Assembly: GCA_002350105.1 (NCBI GenBank)
Contig: DEDT01000059.1
Location: 18,265 to 82,264, forward strand
Length of the DNA: 64,000 nt
Source: Selenomonadaceae bacterium UBA2897
Lineage (GTDB): Bacteria > Bacillota > Negativicutes > Selenomonadales > Selenomonadaceae
Reading direction: 5' to 3'
A program made the translations under genes and the position numbers. The notes beneath the pieces are model-generated. The model had not been told where the DNA came from. It did not search any database and saw only the letters and a program-made list of their open reading frames with translations. Shown in pieces: positions 41,502-50,213 of the stretch. Position 1 is the first letter of the stretch. Every line of letters begins with the position of its first letter.

Positions 41502-44500
41502 ATGTTTAAAAAAGTCTTGATAGCCAACCGCGGGGCCATCGCGACCCGCATCGAGCGCACGCTGCGCCGCATGGACGTGGGCAGTGTCGCCGTCTACTCC
41601 CAGGCCGACCGGGACAGCCTGCACGTGAGCCAGGCTGATGAGGCCGTCTGCCTCGGTGACGGCCCCGCGAAGGATACGTACCTCGTCATCGACAAGATCA
41701 TCGCGGCCTGCAAAAAGACGGGCGCCGAAGCCGTGCATCCGGGCTACGGCTTCCTCAGCGAGAACACGGACTTCGCACGGGCCTGCGAGGAGAATGGTAT
41801 CACCTTCATCGGCCCGACGTCGGCGCAGATCAACCTCTTCGGCCTCAAGCATTCGGCGCGCGCGCTGGCGCAAAAGGCCGGCGTGCCGCTGCTGCCGGGC
41901 ACGGGTCTGCTCTCGGGGCTGGAGGAAGCCTGCCGGGAGGCCAGGCGCATCGGCTATCCCGTCATGCTCAAGAGCACGGCGGGCGGTGGCGGCATCGGCA
42001 TCCGCATCTGCCAGAGCGAGGATGACCTGCGCCGCGACTACGAGAACGTGCGCCACCTCGCGGAGAGTAACTTCAATGACGCGGGCGTCTTCCTCGAGAA
42101 ATACGTGGCGCGGGCGCGGCACGTGGAAGTGCAGATCTTCGGCAACGCGCAGGGTGAGGCCGTGGCCATCGGCGAGCGCGACTGCTCCGTGCAGCGCCGC
42201 AGCCAGAAGGTCGTGGAGGAGTCACCGGCACCGCATCTGAGCGACGCCACGCGGCAGAAGATGTATCAGGCGGCCGTGAGCCTCGCGCATGCGGCATCCT
42301 ATCGCAGCGCGGGCACGGTGGAATTCCTCTACGATGAAACGACGGAGGGGTTCTACTTCCTGGAGGTCAATACGCGCCTGCAGGTCGAGCATGGCATCAC
42401 CGAGGAGGTCATGGGCGTCGACCTCGTGGAGTGGATGGTGCGCGAGGCCGCGGGCGAGCTTACGGATCTTGCGAGCAAGGTCGGCAAGCCGCAGGGGCAC
42501 GCCATCGAGGTGCGCGTCTACGCCGAGGACTGCTCGAACAATTTCCGCCCCAGCAGCGGCCGCATCGATGACTGTCATTTCTCGCCGCGGGCACGTGTCG
42601 AGACGTGGCTCAAGCCGCATATTACGGTCTCTACGCTCTACGACCCCATGCTCGCGAAACTCATCGTGCATGAGGATTCGCGTGAGGCGGCCGTAGCGGC
42701 CATGCAGCAGGTGCTGGCGGAGACGAAGATCTACGGCGTCACGACGAACATCGCCTATCTCGCCGCGCTTTTTGCCACGGCGGACTACCAGCAGGGCAGG
42801 CTCTTCACGAAGATGCTCGACAGTTTCCACCCCGAGGAGCCGGCACTGGAGGTGCTCGACGGCGGCATCCAGAGCACGGTGCAGGACGCTAAAGGCATGC
42901 TCGGCTATTGGACGGTCGGCGTGCCGCCCTGCGGTGCCATGGATGACTACAGCTTCCGCATCGGCAACAGCCTGCTCGGCAATGACCCGGATGCGGCGGG
43001 CATCGAGATGACCATGCGCGGCGGCAGCTACCGCTTCCGTACGGCCGTGACCTTCTGCCTCACGGGTGCCGATATGCAGGCGAAGCTCGACGGCGAGCCC
43101 GTGCCGCCCTACCGCGTAGTGAACGCCGTAGCGGGCAACGTGCTGAAATTGGGTACGGCCAGGGCGGGTATGCGCGCCTACCTGCTCGTGGCGGGTGGCA
43201 TCCAGGTGCCGCAGGTCATGGGCAGCTCGTCTACCTTTGTCGACGGCAAATTCGGCGGGCACAATGGCCGCGCGCTGCGCACGGGCGATGTGCTGCAGCT
43301 CGCGAAGCATTGTTGCACGGAGGAATGTGGCACATTCCCCGAGGCATATGCTCCGGCCATTACCGATCATTGGACGCTGGGCGTGCTGCCCGGTCCGCAG
43401 CCGACGCAGGAATACCTGGCACCGGAATACCTGCACACGCTCACGACGGCCGAATACACGGTCAACTACGATAGCGCGCGCACGGGCGTGCGCCTCAACG
43501 GCCCCGTGCCGGAGTGGACGCGCGAGGATGGCGGTGAGGCGGGCCTGCATCCCTCGAACCTGCACGACAACCCCTACGCTGTGGGCACGCTTGACCTCAC
43601 GGGCGACCAGTCCATCCTTTTAGGCCCCGACGGCCCGAGCCTCGGCGGCTTCGTCTGCCCCGTGACCCTCGCCAAGGGCGAGATGTGGAAGCTCGGTCAG
43701 CTTCATCCCGGCGATAAGGTGCATTTTCAGTTGCTCACGCTGCCGCAGGCCAAAGCCCTGCGCGAGGCGCAGGAGCGCAACATCGCGCTGGATTTCACGG
43801 AGGTCTGTCTGCCACAGCCGGCGGCGATCACAGCGGCCGATGCGGTGCTCGCCGCAGGGGAGCACGATGGCGTGCCCTACGACATCCGCCTCGATGGCGA
43901 GGAGAACATCCTCGTCGAGCTCGGCGAGATGAAGCTCGACATTGCGTTGCGCTTCCGCGTGCACATCCTCATGCAGCGCGTGGAGGAGGCGAAGCTGCCG
44001 CTTATCGATATGACGCCGGGTATCCGCTCTTTGCAGGTGCATTTCGACTGCCACCAGACGGATGCCGTGACCGTGGCCAGAGAAGTCGGGAAGCTGCTCT
44101 GCAGCCTCGGCAATATCGACGACATCACGGTGCCCTCACGCGTGGTCTACCTGCCGCTTTCGTGGGATGACCCGCAGACGCAGCTCGCGGCGCGCCGCTA
44201 TCAGGAGACGACGCGCCCCGATGCGCCGTGGTGCCCGAGCAACCCTGAGTTCATCCGCCGCATCAACGGCCTGAAGTCGTTGGGTGACGTGCGCGACATC
44301 GTCTTCCAGGCGGATTACCTCGTTTTGGGACTCGGCGATGTCTATCTGGGCGCACCTGTGGCGACGCCGGTCGATCCGCGTCAGCGCCTCGTCACGACGA
44401 AGTACAATCCGGCCCGACCCTGGACGCCGGAGAACGCCGTGGGCATCGGCGGCGCTTATCTCTGCGTCTACGGCATGGAGGGCCCTGGCGGCTATCAGTT

Positions 44501-45080
44501 CGTCGGCCGCACCATCCAGATGTGGAACCCGCTGCAGGTGACCAAGGTGTTCCCGGAGGGCAAGCCCTGGCTGCTGAATTTCTTTGACCAGATCCGCTTC
44601 TTCCCCTGCACGGCGGAGGAAATCCTGCAGTACCGCGAGGACTTCCTGCGCGGCGATTATGAGATTACCATCGAGGAGACATCGTTCAATCTGGGCAAAT
44701 ACAAGGCGTACCTCGCATCGATTGCCGACAGTACGAAGGTGTTCAAGGAACATCAGGAAGCGGCCTTCGCCGCCGAGCGCCAACGCTGGCATGAGCAGGG
44801 ACTCGATACCTTCGTCTCGGAGGCACCGGAGCCACCGAAGAACGATGTGGAGCTCAAAGCAGACGAGGACGGTGTCTGCGCCAACGTGCCGGGCAGCGTC
44901 TGGAAGGTCGAGGTGGAGCCAGGACAGCAGGTCAAGGCCGGGGATACGCTCTTCATCCTCGAAAGCATGAAGATGGAGATTCCCATCGAAGCCAGTGAAG
45001 CGGGCACGGTCTCGCGCGTCTTCGTCGAGCCGGGCAGTCCCGTGAATGCGGGCGATCTGCTGGCGGGCGTGCGCGCCTGA
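41502..45080 (+). CDS. Biotin-dependent urea/guanidine carboxylase
   Basis: 1192 residues. Biotin carboxylase domain (1-450: KKVLIANRGAIATRIERTLR, ATP-grasp STAGGGGIGI). Carboxyltransferase-like KipA/AHS2 (about 460-770, GVPPCGAMDDYSFRIGN) and KipI/AHS1 (about 800-1030) regions follow. The C-terminal biotin carrier has the biotinyl-Lys motif ESMKMEI. This architecture defines urea carboxylase (EC 6.3.4.6). Homologues next to DUF1989 genes were shown to prefer guanidine. Product: allophanate from urea, or carboxyguanidine from guanidine. ATG 41502 follows GAGAGGAG. Confidence 0.93.
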   Translation: MFKKVLIANRGAIATRIERTLRRMDVGSVAVYSQADRDSLHVSQADEAVCLGDGPAKDTYLVIDKIIAACKKTGAEAVHPGYGFLSENTDFARACEENGITFIGPTSAQINLFGLKHSARALAQKAGVPLLPGTGLLSGLEEACREARRIGYPVMLKSTAGGGGIGIRICQSEDDLRRDYENVRHLAESNFNDAGVFLEKYVARARHVEVQIFGNAQGEAVAIGERDCSVQRRSQKVVEESPAPHLSDATRQKMYQAAVSLAHAASYRSAGTVEFLYDETTEGFYFLEVNTRLQVEHGITEEVMGVDLVEWMVREAAGELTDLASKVGKPQGHAIEVRVYAEDCSNNFRPSSGRIDDCHFSPRARVETWLKPHITVSTLYDPMLAKLIVHEDSREAAVAAMQQVLAETKIYGVTTNIAYLAALFATADYQQGRLFTKMLDSFHPEEPALEVLDGGIQSTVQDAKGMLGYWTVGVPPCGAMDDYSFRIGNSLLGNDPDAAGIEMTMRGGSYRFRTAVTFCLTGADMQAKLDGEPVPPYRVVNAVAGNVLKLGTARAGMRAYLLVAGGIQVPQVMGSSSTFVDGKFGGHNGRALRTGDVLQLAKHCCTEECGTFPEAYAPAITDHWTLGVLPGPQPTQEYLAPEYLHTLTTAEYTVNYDSARTGVRLNGPVPEWTREDGGEAGLHPSNLHDNPYAVGTLDLTGDQSILLGPDGPSLGGFVCPVTLAKGEMWKLGQLHPGDKVHFQLLTLPQAKALREAQERNIALDFTEVCLPQPAAITAADAVLAAGEHDGVPYDIRLDGEENILVELGEMKLDIALRFRVHILMQRVEEAKLPLIDMTPGIRSLQVHFDCHQTDAVTVAREVGKLLCSLGNIDDITVPSRVVYLPLSWDDPQTQLAARRYQETTRPDAPWCPSNPEFIRRINGLKSLGDVRDIVFQADYLVLGLGDVYLGAPVATPVDPRQRLVTTKYNPARPWTPENAVGIGGAYLCVYGMEGPGGYQFVGRTIQMWNPLQVTKVFPEGKPWLLNFFDQIRFFPCTAEEILQYREDFLRGDYEITIEETSFNLGKYKAYLASIADSTKVFKEHQEAAFAAERQRWHEQGLDTFVSEAPEPPKNDVELKADEDGVCANVPGSVWKVEVEPGQQVKAGDTLFILESMKMEIPIEASEAGTVSRVFVEPGSPVNAGDLLAGVRA

Positions 45081-45096
45081 GCAGGGAGGAAATGAC

Positions 45097-46458
45097 ATGC
45101 AGGAAAATATACCCGAAATTCTGACCATACCGGCCCTGCAGCAGGGCTATAAGCAGGGAGACTTCACGCCCGCAGAAGTGCTGAATGCCATTGCGGCACG
45201 TGCCCGTGAGACGGCGGATAACCCGATCTGGATTACGGCTCCCGGCGAGGCGGTCTACGGCAAGTATCTGGCGGCATTGCCGCCCATGGACTTCGCGGCT
45301 TATCCGCTTTGGGGCATCCCTTTTGCCATCAAGGACAATATCGACCTCGCGGGCGTGCCGACGACGGCGGCCTGCCCGGCCTATGCCTACACGCCAAAGG
45401 AAAGTGCCACGGTCGTGCAAAAGCTCATCGCGGCAGGGGCTATTCCCGTGGGCAAGACGAACCTCGACCAGTTCGCGACGGGTCTCGTGGGCACGCGTTC
45501 GCCCTACGGCGAGGTGCATAATGCCTGGCAGCCCGAGCTCATCAGCGGCGGCTCCAGCTCCGGCAGCGCCGTGAGCGTGGCGCTGGGGCAGGCGGCCTTC
45601 GCGCTGGGCACAGATACGGCGGGGTCGGGGCGCGTGCCAGCGATGCTGAATACGCTCGTGGGCTATAAGCCGCCGGTGGGCAGCTGGTCGACGTGCGGCG
45701 TCGTGCCCGCCTGCGCCAGTCTCGACTGCGTGACGGTCTTCGCGCATACGCTCGCGGAGGCGGAGGCTGTGGATGCGGTGGCGCGCGGCGTAGATGAAGC
45801 ATGCGCCTGGTCGCGGACTATCCCGTTGCAGAAGGAGCAGCTGCCGGCTGTCATCCTGCTGCCTGCGGAGGAGCCGACCTTCTACGGCGACTGGGCAGCG
45901 GGCTACCGCAGGAAATGGCAGCACGCCGTGGCGCGCCTGCGCACGCTCGGCCTGCCCGTGCGGGAAGTCAGCACGGCGGAGTTCTCGGCGGCGGCTCGTC
46001 TGCTCTACGATGGCGCCTATGTGGCCGAGCGCTGGGCCGACATCGGCCCTTTCGTCGAGAGCCACCCCGGCGCGACCTTCCCTGTGACGGAGAAAATCCT
46101 GCGCAGCGGCGGCCGCCCGGAGCTCACGGCGGCGCGGCTCTTCGAGGATTTGCATCAGCTGGCACTTTACCGCCGTCATGCGGCGACACTGCTCGGGAAC
46201 GCCGTGCTCGTATTGCCCACGGCGGGCGGCACCTTCACGCGGGCCGAGGTGGCGGCAGACCCTGTGGCCACGAACAGCCAGATGGGGCTCTACACGAATC
46301 ATTGCAATCTGCTCGACCTCGCCGCCGTGGCCATCCCCGAGAACAGCCGCGACCATGAGTATCCTGCGGGCCTGACCTTGTTCAGCCTCGCTGCCAATGA
46401 GCATCTTATCCGCGCCACGGCCAGGGCGTTCCTGGCCACTGAGGAGGAATCACTATGA
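45097..46458 (+). CDS. Allophanate hydrolase, amidase domain only
   Basis: 453 residues from ATG 45097 (RBS AGGGAGG). The amidase-signature triad is visible: Lys in PFAIKDNIDLAGVPT, and the serines in ISGGSSSGSAVSVALGQ with GTDTAGSGRVPAMLN. Full-length allophanate hydrolases are near 600 residues, with a C-terminal domain that decarboxylates the N-carboxycarbamate intermediate; that domain is absent and the next gene begins 4 bases before the stop. It should split allophanate, releasing ammonia. The missing domain may be supplied elsewhere or be dispensable. Confidence 0.85.
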   Translation: MQENIPEILTIPALQQGYKQGDFTPAEVLNAIAARARETADNPIWITAPGEAVYGKYLAALPPMDFAAYPLWGIPFAIKDNIDLAGVPTTAACPAYAYTPKESATVVQKLIAAGAIPVGKTNLDQFATGLVGTRSPYGEVHNAWQPELISGGSSSGSAVSVALGQAAFALGTDTAGSGRVPAMLNTLVGYKPPVGSWSTCGVVPACASLDCVTVFAHTLAEAEAVDAVARGVDEACAWSRTIPLQKEQLPAVILLPAEEPTFYGDWAAGYRRKWQHAVARLRTLGLPVREVSTAEFSAAARLLYDGAYVAERWADIGPFVESHPGATFPVTEKILRSGGRPELTAARLFEDLHQLALYRRHAATLLGNAVLVLPTAGGTFTRAEVAADPVATNSQMGLYTNHCNLLDLAAVAIPENSRDHEYPAGLTLFSLAANEHLIRATARAFLATEEESL

Positions 46459-46820
46459 GTCATTTAGTCCGCATGGAAATCATCACCGCCAGCAGCAAGG
46501 TCCCCAGCCTGATCAAGCGTCTTGCGCAGGTTGGCGCCGTGGGCGTCACGACCTTTCAGGCACTGGGCTGCGGCATCCAGAAGGGCACCTTTGAATACGA
46601 AGTTGAGGAGAACAAAGAGGTGCAGCTCCTGCCGAAGACCCTGCTGCTCGTCATCTGCGAGGAAGAGCAGGTCAGGGACCTCGTCGAAGCTGCGAAGGTT
46701 GAGCTCTACACGGGACATATCGGCGATGGCAAGATTCTCCTTTCGCACATCGACAACGTCGTCCGCGTACGCACCGGTGAGGAGGGCAGCGCCGCAATCC
46801 AGCGCTCGCAGCTGGAGTAA
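46455..46820 (+). CDS. PII-family signalling protein with a short T-loop
   Basis: 121 residues; overlaps the amidase stop by 4 bases. The PII C-terminal signature appears as HIGDGKILLSHIDNVVRVRT. The T-loop region (GCGIQKGTFEYEVEENKEVQ) is shorter than in GlnB and lacks the uridylylated Tyr context. Such proteins bind ATP/ADP and sometimes 2-oxoglutarate or carboxylated ligands. Placement inside the carboxylase operon suggests control of that enzyme or its transporter. Confidence 0.82.
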   Translation: MSHLVRMEIITASSKVPSLIKRLAQVGAVGVTTFQALGCGIQKGTFEYEVEENKEVQLLPKTLLLVICEEEQVRDLVEAAKVELYTGHIGDGKILLSHIDNVVRVRTGEEGSAAIQRSQLE

Positions 46821-46883
46821 GGGATAGTGATCGCCCCCGATTCGTAGAATCAGGTTCTTTTTACGCAGAAAGGAAGCGTTGCC

Positions 46884-47252
46884 ATGAGCACGGAATATAC
46901 ACTGACCTCTATTCGCATCATCACTGACGAATCGCGGTTCGAGGGCCTGAAAAAGGCACTTGAGGCACTCGGCATCACGGGCATGACCGTGCGCCGCGTC
47001 CTCGGCTATGGCCATGAGAAGGGACATCGGCAGATGTTCGACAATCCGGAGATCGACTCCAACCTGCTGCCCAAGATCGAGGTGGAGGTCGTCGTATCCA
47101 AGATCCCGCCGCGCAAGGTTATCGATGCGGCGAAGAAGGCCCTGCACACGGGCAAGTACGGCGATGGCAAGATCTTCGTCAGCAATATCGAGAACGTCGT
47201 GAAGATCCGCACGGGAGAAGAAGGCTACGATGCGTTGCAGGACGAAGTATAA
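46884..47252 (+). CDS. PII-family nitrogen regulatory protein
   Basis: 122 residues (RBS AAAGGAAG). More GlnB-like: GYGHEKGHRQMF in the T-loop, LPKIEVEVVVS, and the signature GKYGDGKIFVSNIENVVKIR ending RTGEEGYDA. The usual Tyr51 of the T-loop is not present, so uridylylation is unlikely. Second PII gene in the operon; 63-base gap from the first. No amtB ammonium channel gene is nearby, its usual partner. Confidence 0.87.
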   Translation: MSTEYTLTSIRIITDESRFEGLKKALEALGITGMTVRRVLGYGHEKGHRQMFDNPEIDSNLLPKIEVEVVVSKIPPRKVIDAAKKALHTGKYGDGKIFVSNIENVVKIRTGEEGYDALQDEV

Positions 47253-47263
47253 GGGATAAATAG

Positions 47264-47303
47264 AACGGGGCGCTCGCATACGCAAATGTGAGCGCCCCGT
47301 TTT
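47264..47303. terminator. Terminator at the end of the carboxylase-PII operon
   Basis: AACGGGGCGCTC/GAGCGCCCCGTT with TTTT on the plus strand; between convergent genes. Confidence 0.88.
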
Positions 47304-47323
47304 GGGTTTTGCTATAGGCTGAT

Positions 47324-48535
47324 TCAGGCAGCCTGCTGATATTTCTTTTCCGTATCGTTGATCACGCAGGCGACGGCAGCGTCGCCCGTGATGTTGAGGC
47401 AGGTGCGGAACATATCGAGGATACGGTCGATGCCGGCGACGAGGGCGAGGCCCTCCAGCGGCAGGCCAACGGACTGCAGCACCATGGCGAGCATGATGAG
47501 GCCTGCGCCCGGCACACCGGCCGTGCCGATGGAGGCCAGCGTACCCGTGAGCACGATCATGGCCATTTGGCCAAAGTCGAGGTTGATGCCGAAGACGTTG
47601 GCGATGAAGAGCGAGCAGATGCCCATGTAGACGGCCGTGCCATCCATGTTGATCGTCGCACCCAGCGGCAGCACGAAGGATGTGACCTCGCGCGAGACAC
47701 CGAGTTTTTCCTGCGTGTTCTTCATGTTGACGGGCAGGGTACCGGCAGAACTGCAGGTCGAGAAGGCGATCAGCATGGCCTCGCTCATGCCCTTGAAGAA
47801 GGCGAGCGGCGTATGGCCGCCCCAGACGCGGGCAAGCATGGAGTAGACGCCGACGGCGTGGATGACGCAGCCGATGGCCATGCAGGCGATGACGGCGAGC
47901 AGAGGCAGCAGCACGGACGGGCCGTTGGCCGCGACGACGGGCAGCAGCAGGCAGAACACGCCGATGGGCGAAAAAGCCATGATCATCGCGATGACCTTGT
48001 AGCAGACCTCGGCGCAGGCATCGAAGAAGTTGATGATGGTCTGCGCGCGCTGGCCGCCCACCTGGATGATGCCGACGCCGATGAAGAGCGAGAAGACGAT
48101 GGTCGGCAGGATATCCGCCTTGGCCATGGAGGCAATCGGGTTCGCCGGAATCATGGCGACGAGTACCTGCATGATGGACGGTGCCTCCTTGACTTTGACC
48201 TCAGCGGCGTCGGTCGGCAGGGACATGCCCAGCCCCGGATGGATGAAGCCGGCCACGGCGAAACCGATGAGGATGGCGATGGCCGTCGTCACGAGATAGA
48301 TCGCGACGGTCTTCACGCCGATGCGGCCGAGTTTCTTCGTATCACCGATGCTCGTCATGCCGACGATCAGCGAGGTGAAGACGACGGGCACGATCATCAT
48401 CTTGATGAGGTTGATGAACATCGTGCCGATCGGTGCGATCCACCACTTGATGAACGGTACCGAATCCGGCCCCGCAATCACGCCGACGATGACCGCCAGG
48501 ATGAGCGAGATGAAAATCTTGATGGACAGATTCAT
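47324..48535 (-). CDS. Dicarboxylate/amino acid:cation symporter (DAACS, GltP/DctA-like)
   Basis: 403 residues from the ATG of 48533-48535 (RBS AGGAAAGGGG). The family's transport core is complete: MMIVPVVFTSLIVGM in TM3, the serine-rich hairpin FSTCSSAGTLPVNM, NMDGTAVYMG, and the second hairpin TLASIGTAGVPGAGLI. It imports glutamate, aspartate or C4-dicarboxylates with Na+ or H+. Independent unit with its own promoter. Confidence 0.93.
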   Translation of the reverse strand: MNLSIKIFISLILAVIVGVIAGPDSVPFIKWWIAPIGTMFINLIKMMIVPVVFTSLIVGMTSIGDTKKLGRIGVKTVAIYLVTTAIAILIGFAVAGFIHPGLGMSLPTDAAEVKVKEAPSIMQVLVAMIPANPIASMAKADILPTIVFSLFIGVGIIQVGGQRAQTIINFFDACAEVCYKVIAMIMAFSPIGVFCLLLPVVAANGPSVLLPLLAVIACMAIGCVIHAVGVYSMLARVWGGHTPLAFFKGMSEAMLIAFSTCSSAGTLPVNMKNTQEKLGVSREVTSFVLPLGATINMDGTAVYMGICSLFIANVFGINLDFGQMAMIVLTGTLASIGTAGVPGAGLIMLAMVLQSVGLPLEGLALVAGIDRILDMFRTCLNITGDAAVACVINDTEKKYQQAA

Positions 48536-48594
48536 GTAACAGGCCCCTTTCCTTGTAAAACATGCACGCAATAAAATAATTCCTGTCGTTTTCC

Positions 48595-48623
48595 ATTATA
48601 CAAAGAAAGACAGCATCCGTCTA
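48595..48623 (-). promoter_or_regulatory. Promoter of the DAACS symporter gene
   Basis: Minus strand TAGACG (48618-48623), a 17-bp spacer, and TATAAT (48595-48600). Confidence 0.6.
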
Positions 48624-48656
48624 TGCATTGTCATAAGTATACAATCATGGGATATG

Positions 48657-48689
48657 GAAAAAAGGTTCCGAGGAAATCCTCGGAACCTT
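48657..48689 (-). terminator. Terminator of the tRNA-Ala gene
   Basis: On the minus strand AAGGTTCCGAGG pairs with CCTCGGAACCTT across a short loop, followed by TTTTTCC, 13 bases after the tRNA 3' end. Confidence 0.88.
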
Positions 48690-48701
48690 CGTATATTCAT
48701 A

Positions 48702-48777
48702 TGGTGGAGATGAAGAGGCTTGAACTCTCGACCCCCAGATTGCGAACCTGGTGCTCTCCCAGCTGAGCTACATCCCC
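48702..48777 (-). tRNA. tRNA-Ala (anticodon CGC)
   Basis: 76 nt including encoded CCA (48702-48704). The acceptor stem GGGGATG/CATCTCC has the G3-U70 pair that defines alanine tRNA. The D-arm contains AGCTCAGCTGGGAGAGC, and the anticodon stem CCAGG/TCTGG encloses TTCGCAA, anticodon CGC (reads GCG). The T-arm GAGAGTTCAAGCCTCTT is regular. Confidence 0.95.
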
Positions 48778-48797
48778 ATGTCTTAACGACAAAAATT

Positions 48798-48826
48798 ATT
48801 ATAGCGCTTTCGACACTGTTTTGCAA
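48798..48826 (-). promoter_or_regulatory. Promoter of tRNA-Ala
   Basis: Minus strand TTGCAA (48821-48826), a 17-bp spacer, and TATAAT (48798-48803). Confidence 0.82.
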
Positions 48827-48948
48827 GAGGAAAATAGTCGGGATTGCCATAAAAAATTTTTACGCTTTAGCAGGAATTTGCTCTTGGTATGGCGAAAAGG
48901 AATAAAAAACCAATCTGTATCCCCAGTAGGAGGATACGGGATAGGGAT

Positions 48949-48994
48949 GTGCGTAAAATAATAGGTAGCTATTTTACGCACATTAGTGTATAAT
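48949..48994 (+). promoter_or_regulatory. Operator-like perfect inverted repeat and -10 box upstream of the hydrogenase operon
   Basis: GTGCGTAAAAT (48949-48959) and ATTTTACGCAC (48971-48981) are exact complements 11 bases apart. TATAAT follows at 48989-48994, so the right arm covers the -35 position and a bound protein would control transcription. The leader to the start at 49122 is about 120 bases and contains a GTCC-GTGA-GGAC hairpin (49092-49103). Confidence 0.6.
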
Positions 48995-49121
48995 TATTAC
49001 TAATGGTTTCTTTACCAACTGTCCACGACGATTTCGGACCGGAATTATGGGTTATTTATGGTAGAGCAAAGGCCCGGGGCGTCTATTGCAAGTCCGTGAG
49101 GACGAAAGAGGAGGTAAAAAC

Positions 49122-50213
49122 GTGGATAAACGGGAGAGCATGTGGGATGTATATCTCAGAAAAGGCATGAGCCGCCGCAGCTTCTTGAAAGGCTGCGCTG
49201 CTCTGACGGCCATGATGGGACTCAGCTCAGACAAAGTTGCCAAGGTAGCTGAGGCGGCTGAGAAGAAGCCCCTGCCGGTCGTGGTCTGGATTCACGGTCA
49301 TGAGTGCACGGGCTGTGATGAGTCCTTCATCCGCTCGGCAGCACCGCTCGCATCCGATGTGGTACTGAACGAGGTCGCGCTCGAGTACGATCATCTGCTG
49401 AGCGCCGCCAGCGGTGCACCTTTCGAGGCGCACCTCGATGAGGTTATCCAGAAGTACAAGGGGCAGTATATCCTCGCGGTAGAGGGTGCTGCCTGCACGA
49501 AGGATAACGGCGTCTACTGCATGTCTGGCGGCCATACCTTCACGCATCTGCTGCAGAAGGCAGCGGCTGGCGCAGCGGCCATCATCGCCTACGGTACCTG
49601 TGCGGTCTCCGGCGGTATCCAGGCCGCCAGCCCGAACCCGACGGGCTCCTCGGGCATCGCGCACTTCACGGGCTCCAAGCCGGTCGTCAACGTACCGGGC
49701 TGCCCGCCGATCCCGGAGGTCATGACGGGCGTCGTCATGCATGTGGCACTCTTTGGTACGGTACCGCCGCTCGACAGCGAGGGTCGTCCGCGCCAGTTCT
49801 ACGGCAATCGCATTCATGATACCTGCTATCGCCGTCCGTTCTTCGATGCCGGCATGTTTGCCGAGAACTTCGACGACGAAGGCTCGAAGGCTGGCTGGTG
49901 CCTCTACAAGCTCGGCTGCCGTGGCCCGGAGACTTACAACTCCTGCGGCAACATGCGCTGGTTCCAGGGCATGAGCTATCCGATCCAGTCCGGTGCACCG
50001 TGCATCGGCTGCTCGAATGCGCATTTCTGGGACGAGGGCCCGATGTCGCGCCGTCTGCCGCAGTTCAGTCCGGCCGTGGATGTCGATACGATTGGCGCAG
50101 GCCTCGCGGCCGTCACGGCGGTCGGCGTCGTCGGCCATGCGGCGGCATCCGTCGTGCAGAAGAAGAAACGTATTGCTGCCGAGCAGGCTGAGAAGGGGTC
50201 AGGTGAAGAATAA
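49122..50213 (+). CDS. hyaA: [NiFe] hydrogenase small subunit (membrane-bound uptake type)
   Basis: 363 residues from GTG 49122, 8 bases after GAGGAGG. The twin-arginine signal SRRSFLKG (about residues 17-24) directs folded export. The proximal cluster motif is ECTGCDESF; Gly replaces the extra Cys of oxygen-tolerant enzymes, so the enzyme is probably oxygen-sensitive. Further cluster ligands lie in GTCAVSGG, PGCPP, HDTCYRR, CLYKLGCRGP and CIGCSNAHFWDEGP. A C-terminal hydrophobic helix (DTIGAGLAAVTAVGVVG) anchors it. Carries electrons from H2 to the cytochrome. Confidence 0.95.
   Translation: MDKRESMWDVYLRKGMSRRSFLKGCAALTAMMGLSSDKVAKVAEAAEKKPLPVVVWIHGHECTGCDESFIRSAAPLASDVVLNEVALEYDHLLSAASGAPFEAHLDEVIQKYKGQYILAVEGAACTKDNGVYCMSGGHTFTHLLQKAAAGAAAIIAYGTCAVSGGIQAASPNPTGSSGIAHFTGSKPVVNVPGCPPIPEVMTGVVMHVALFGTVPPLDSEGRPRQFYGNRIHDTCYRRPFFDAGMFAENFDDEGSKAGWCLYKLGCRGPETYNSCGNMRWFQGMSYPIQSGAPCIGCSNAHFWDEGPMSRRLPQFSPAVDVDTIGAGLAAVTAVGVVGHAAASVVQKKKRIAAEQAEKGSGEE

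Noticed and set aside
49085..49110. Hammerhead ribozyme: GTCC-GTGA-GGAC followed by GAAA resembles stem II and the conserved GAAA.
   Set aside because: The required CUGANGA box is not present upstream of the stem, so only a simple hairpin remains.
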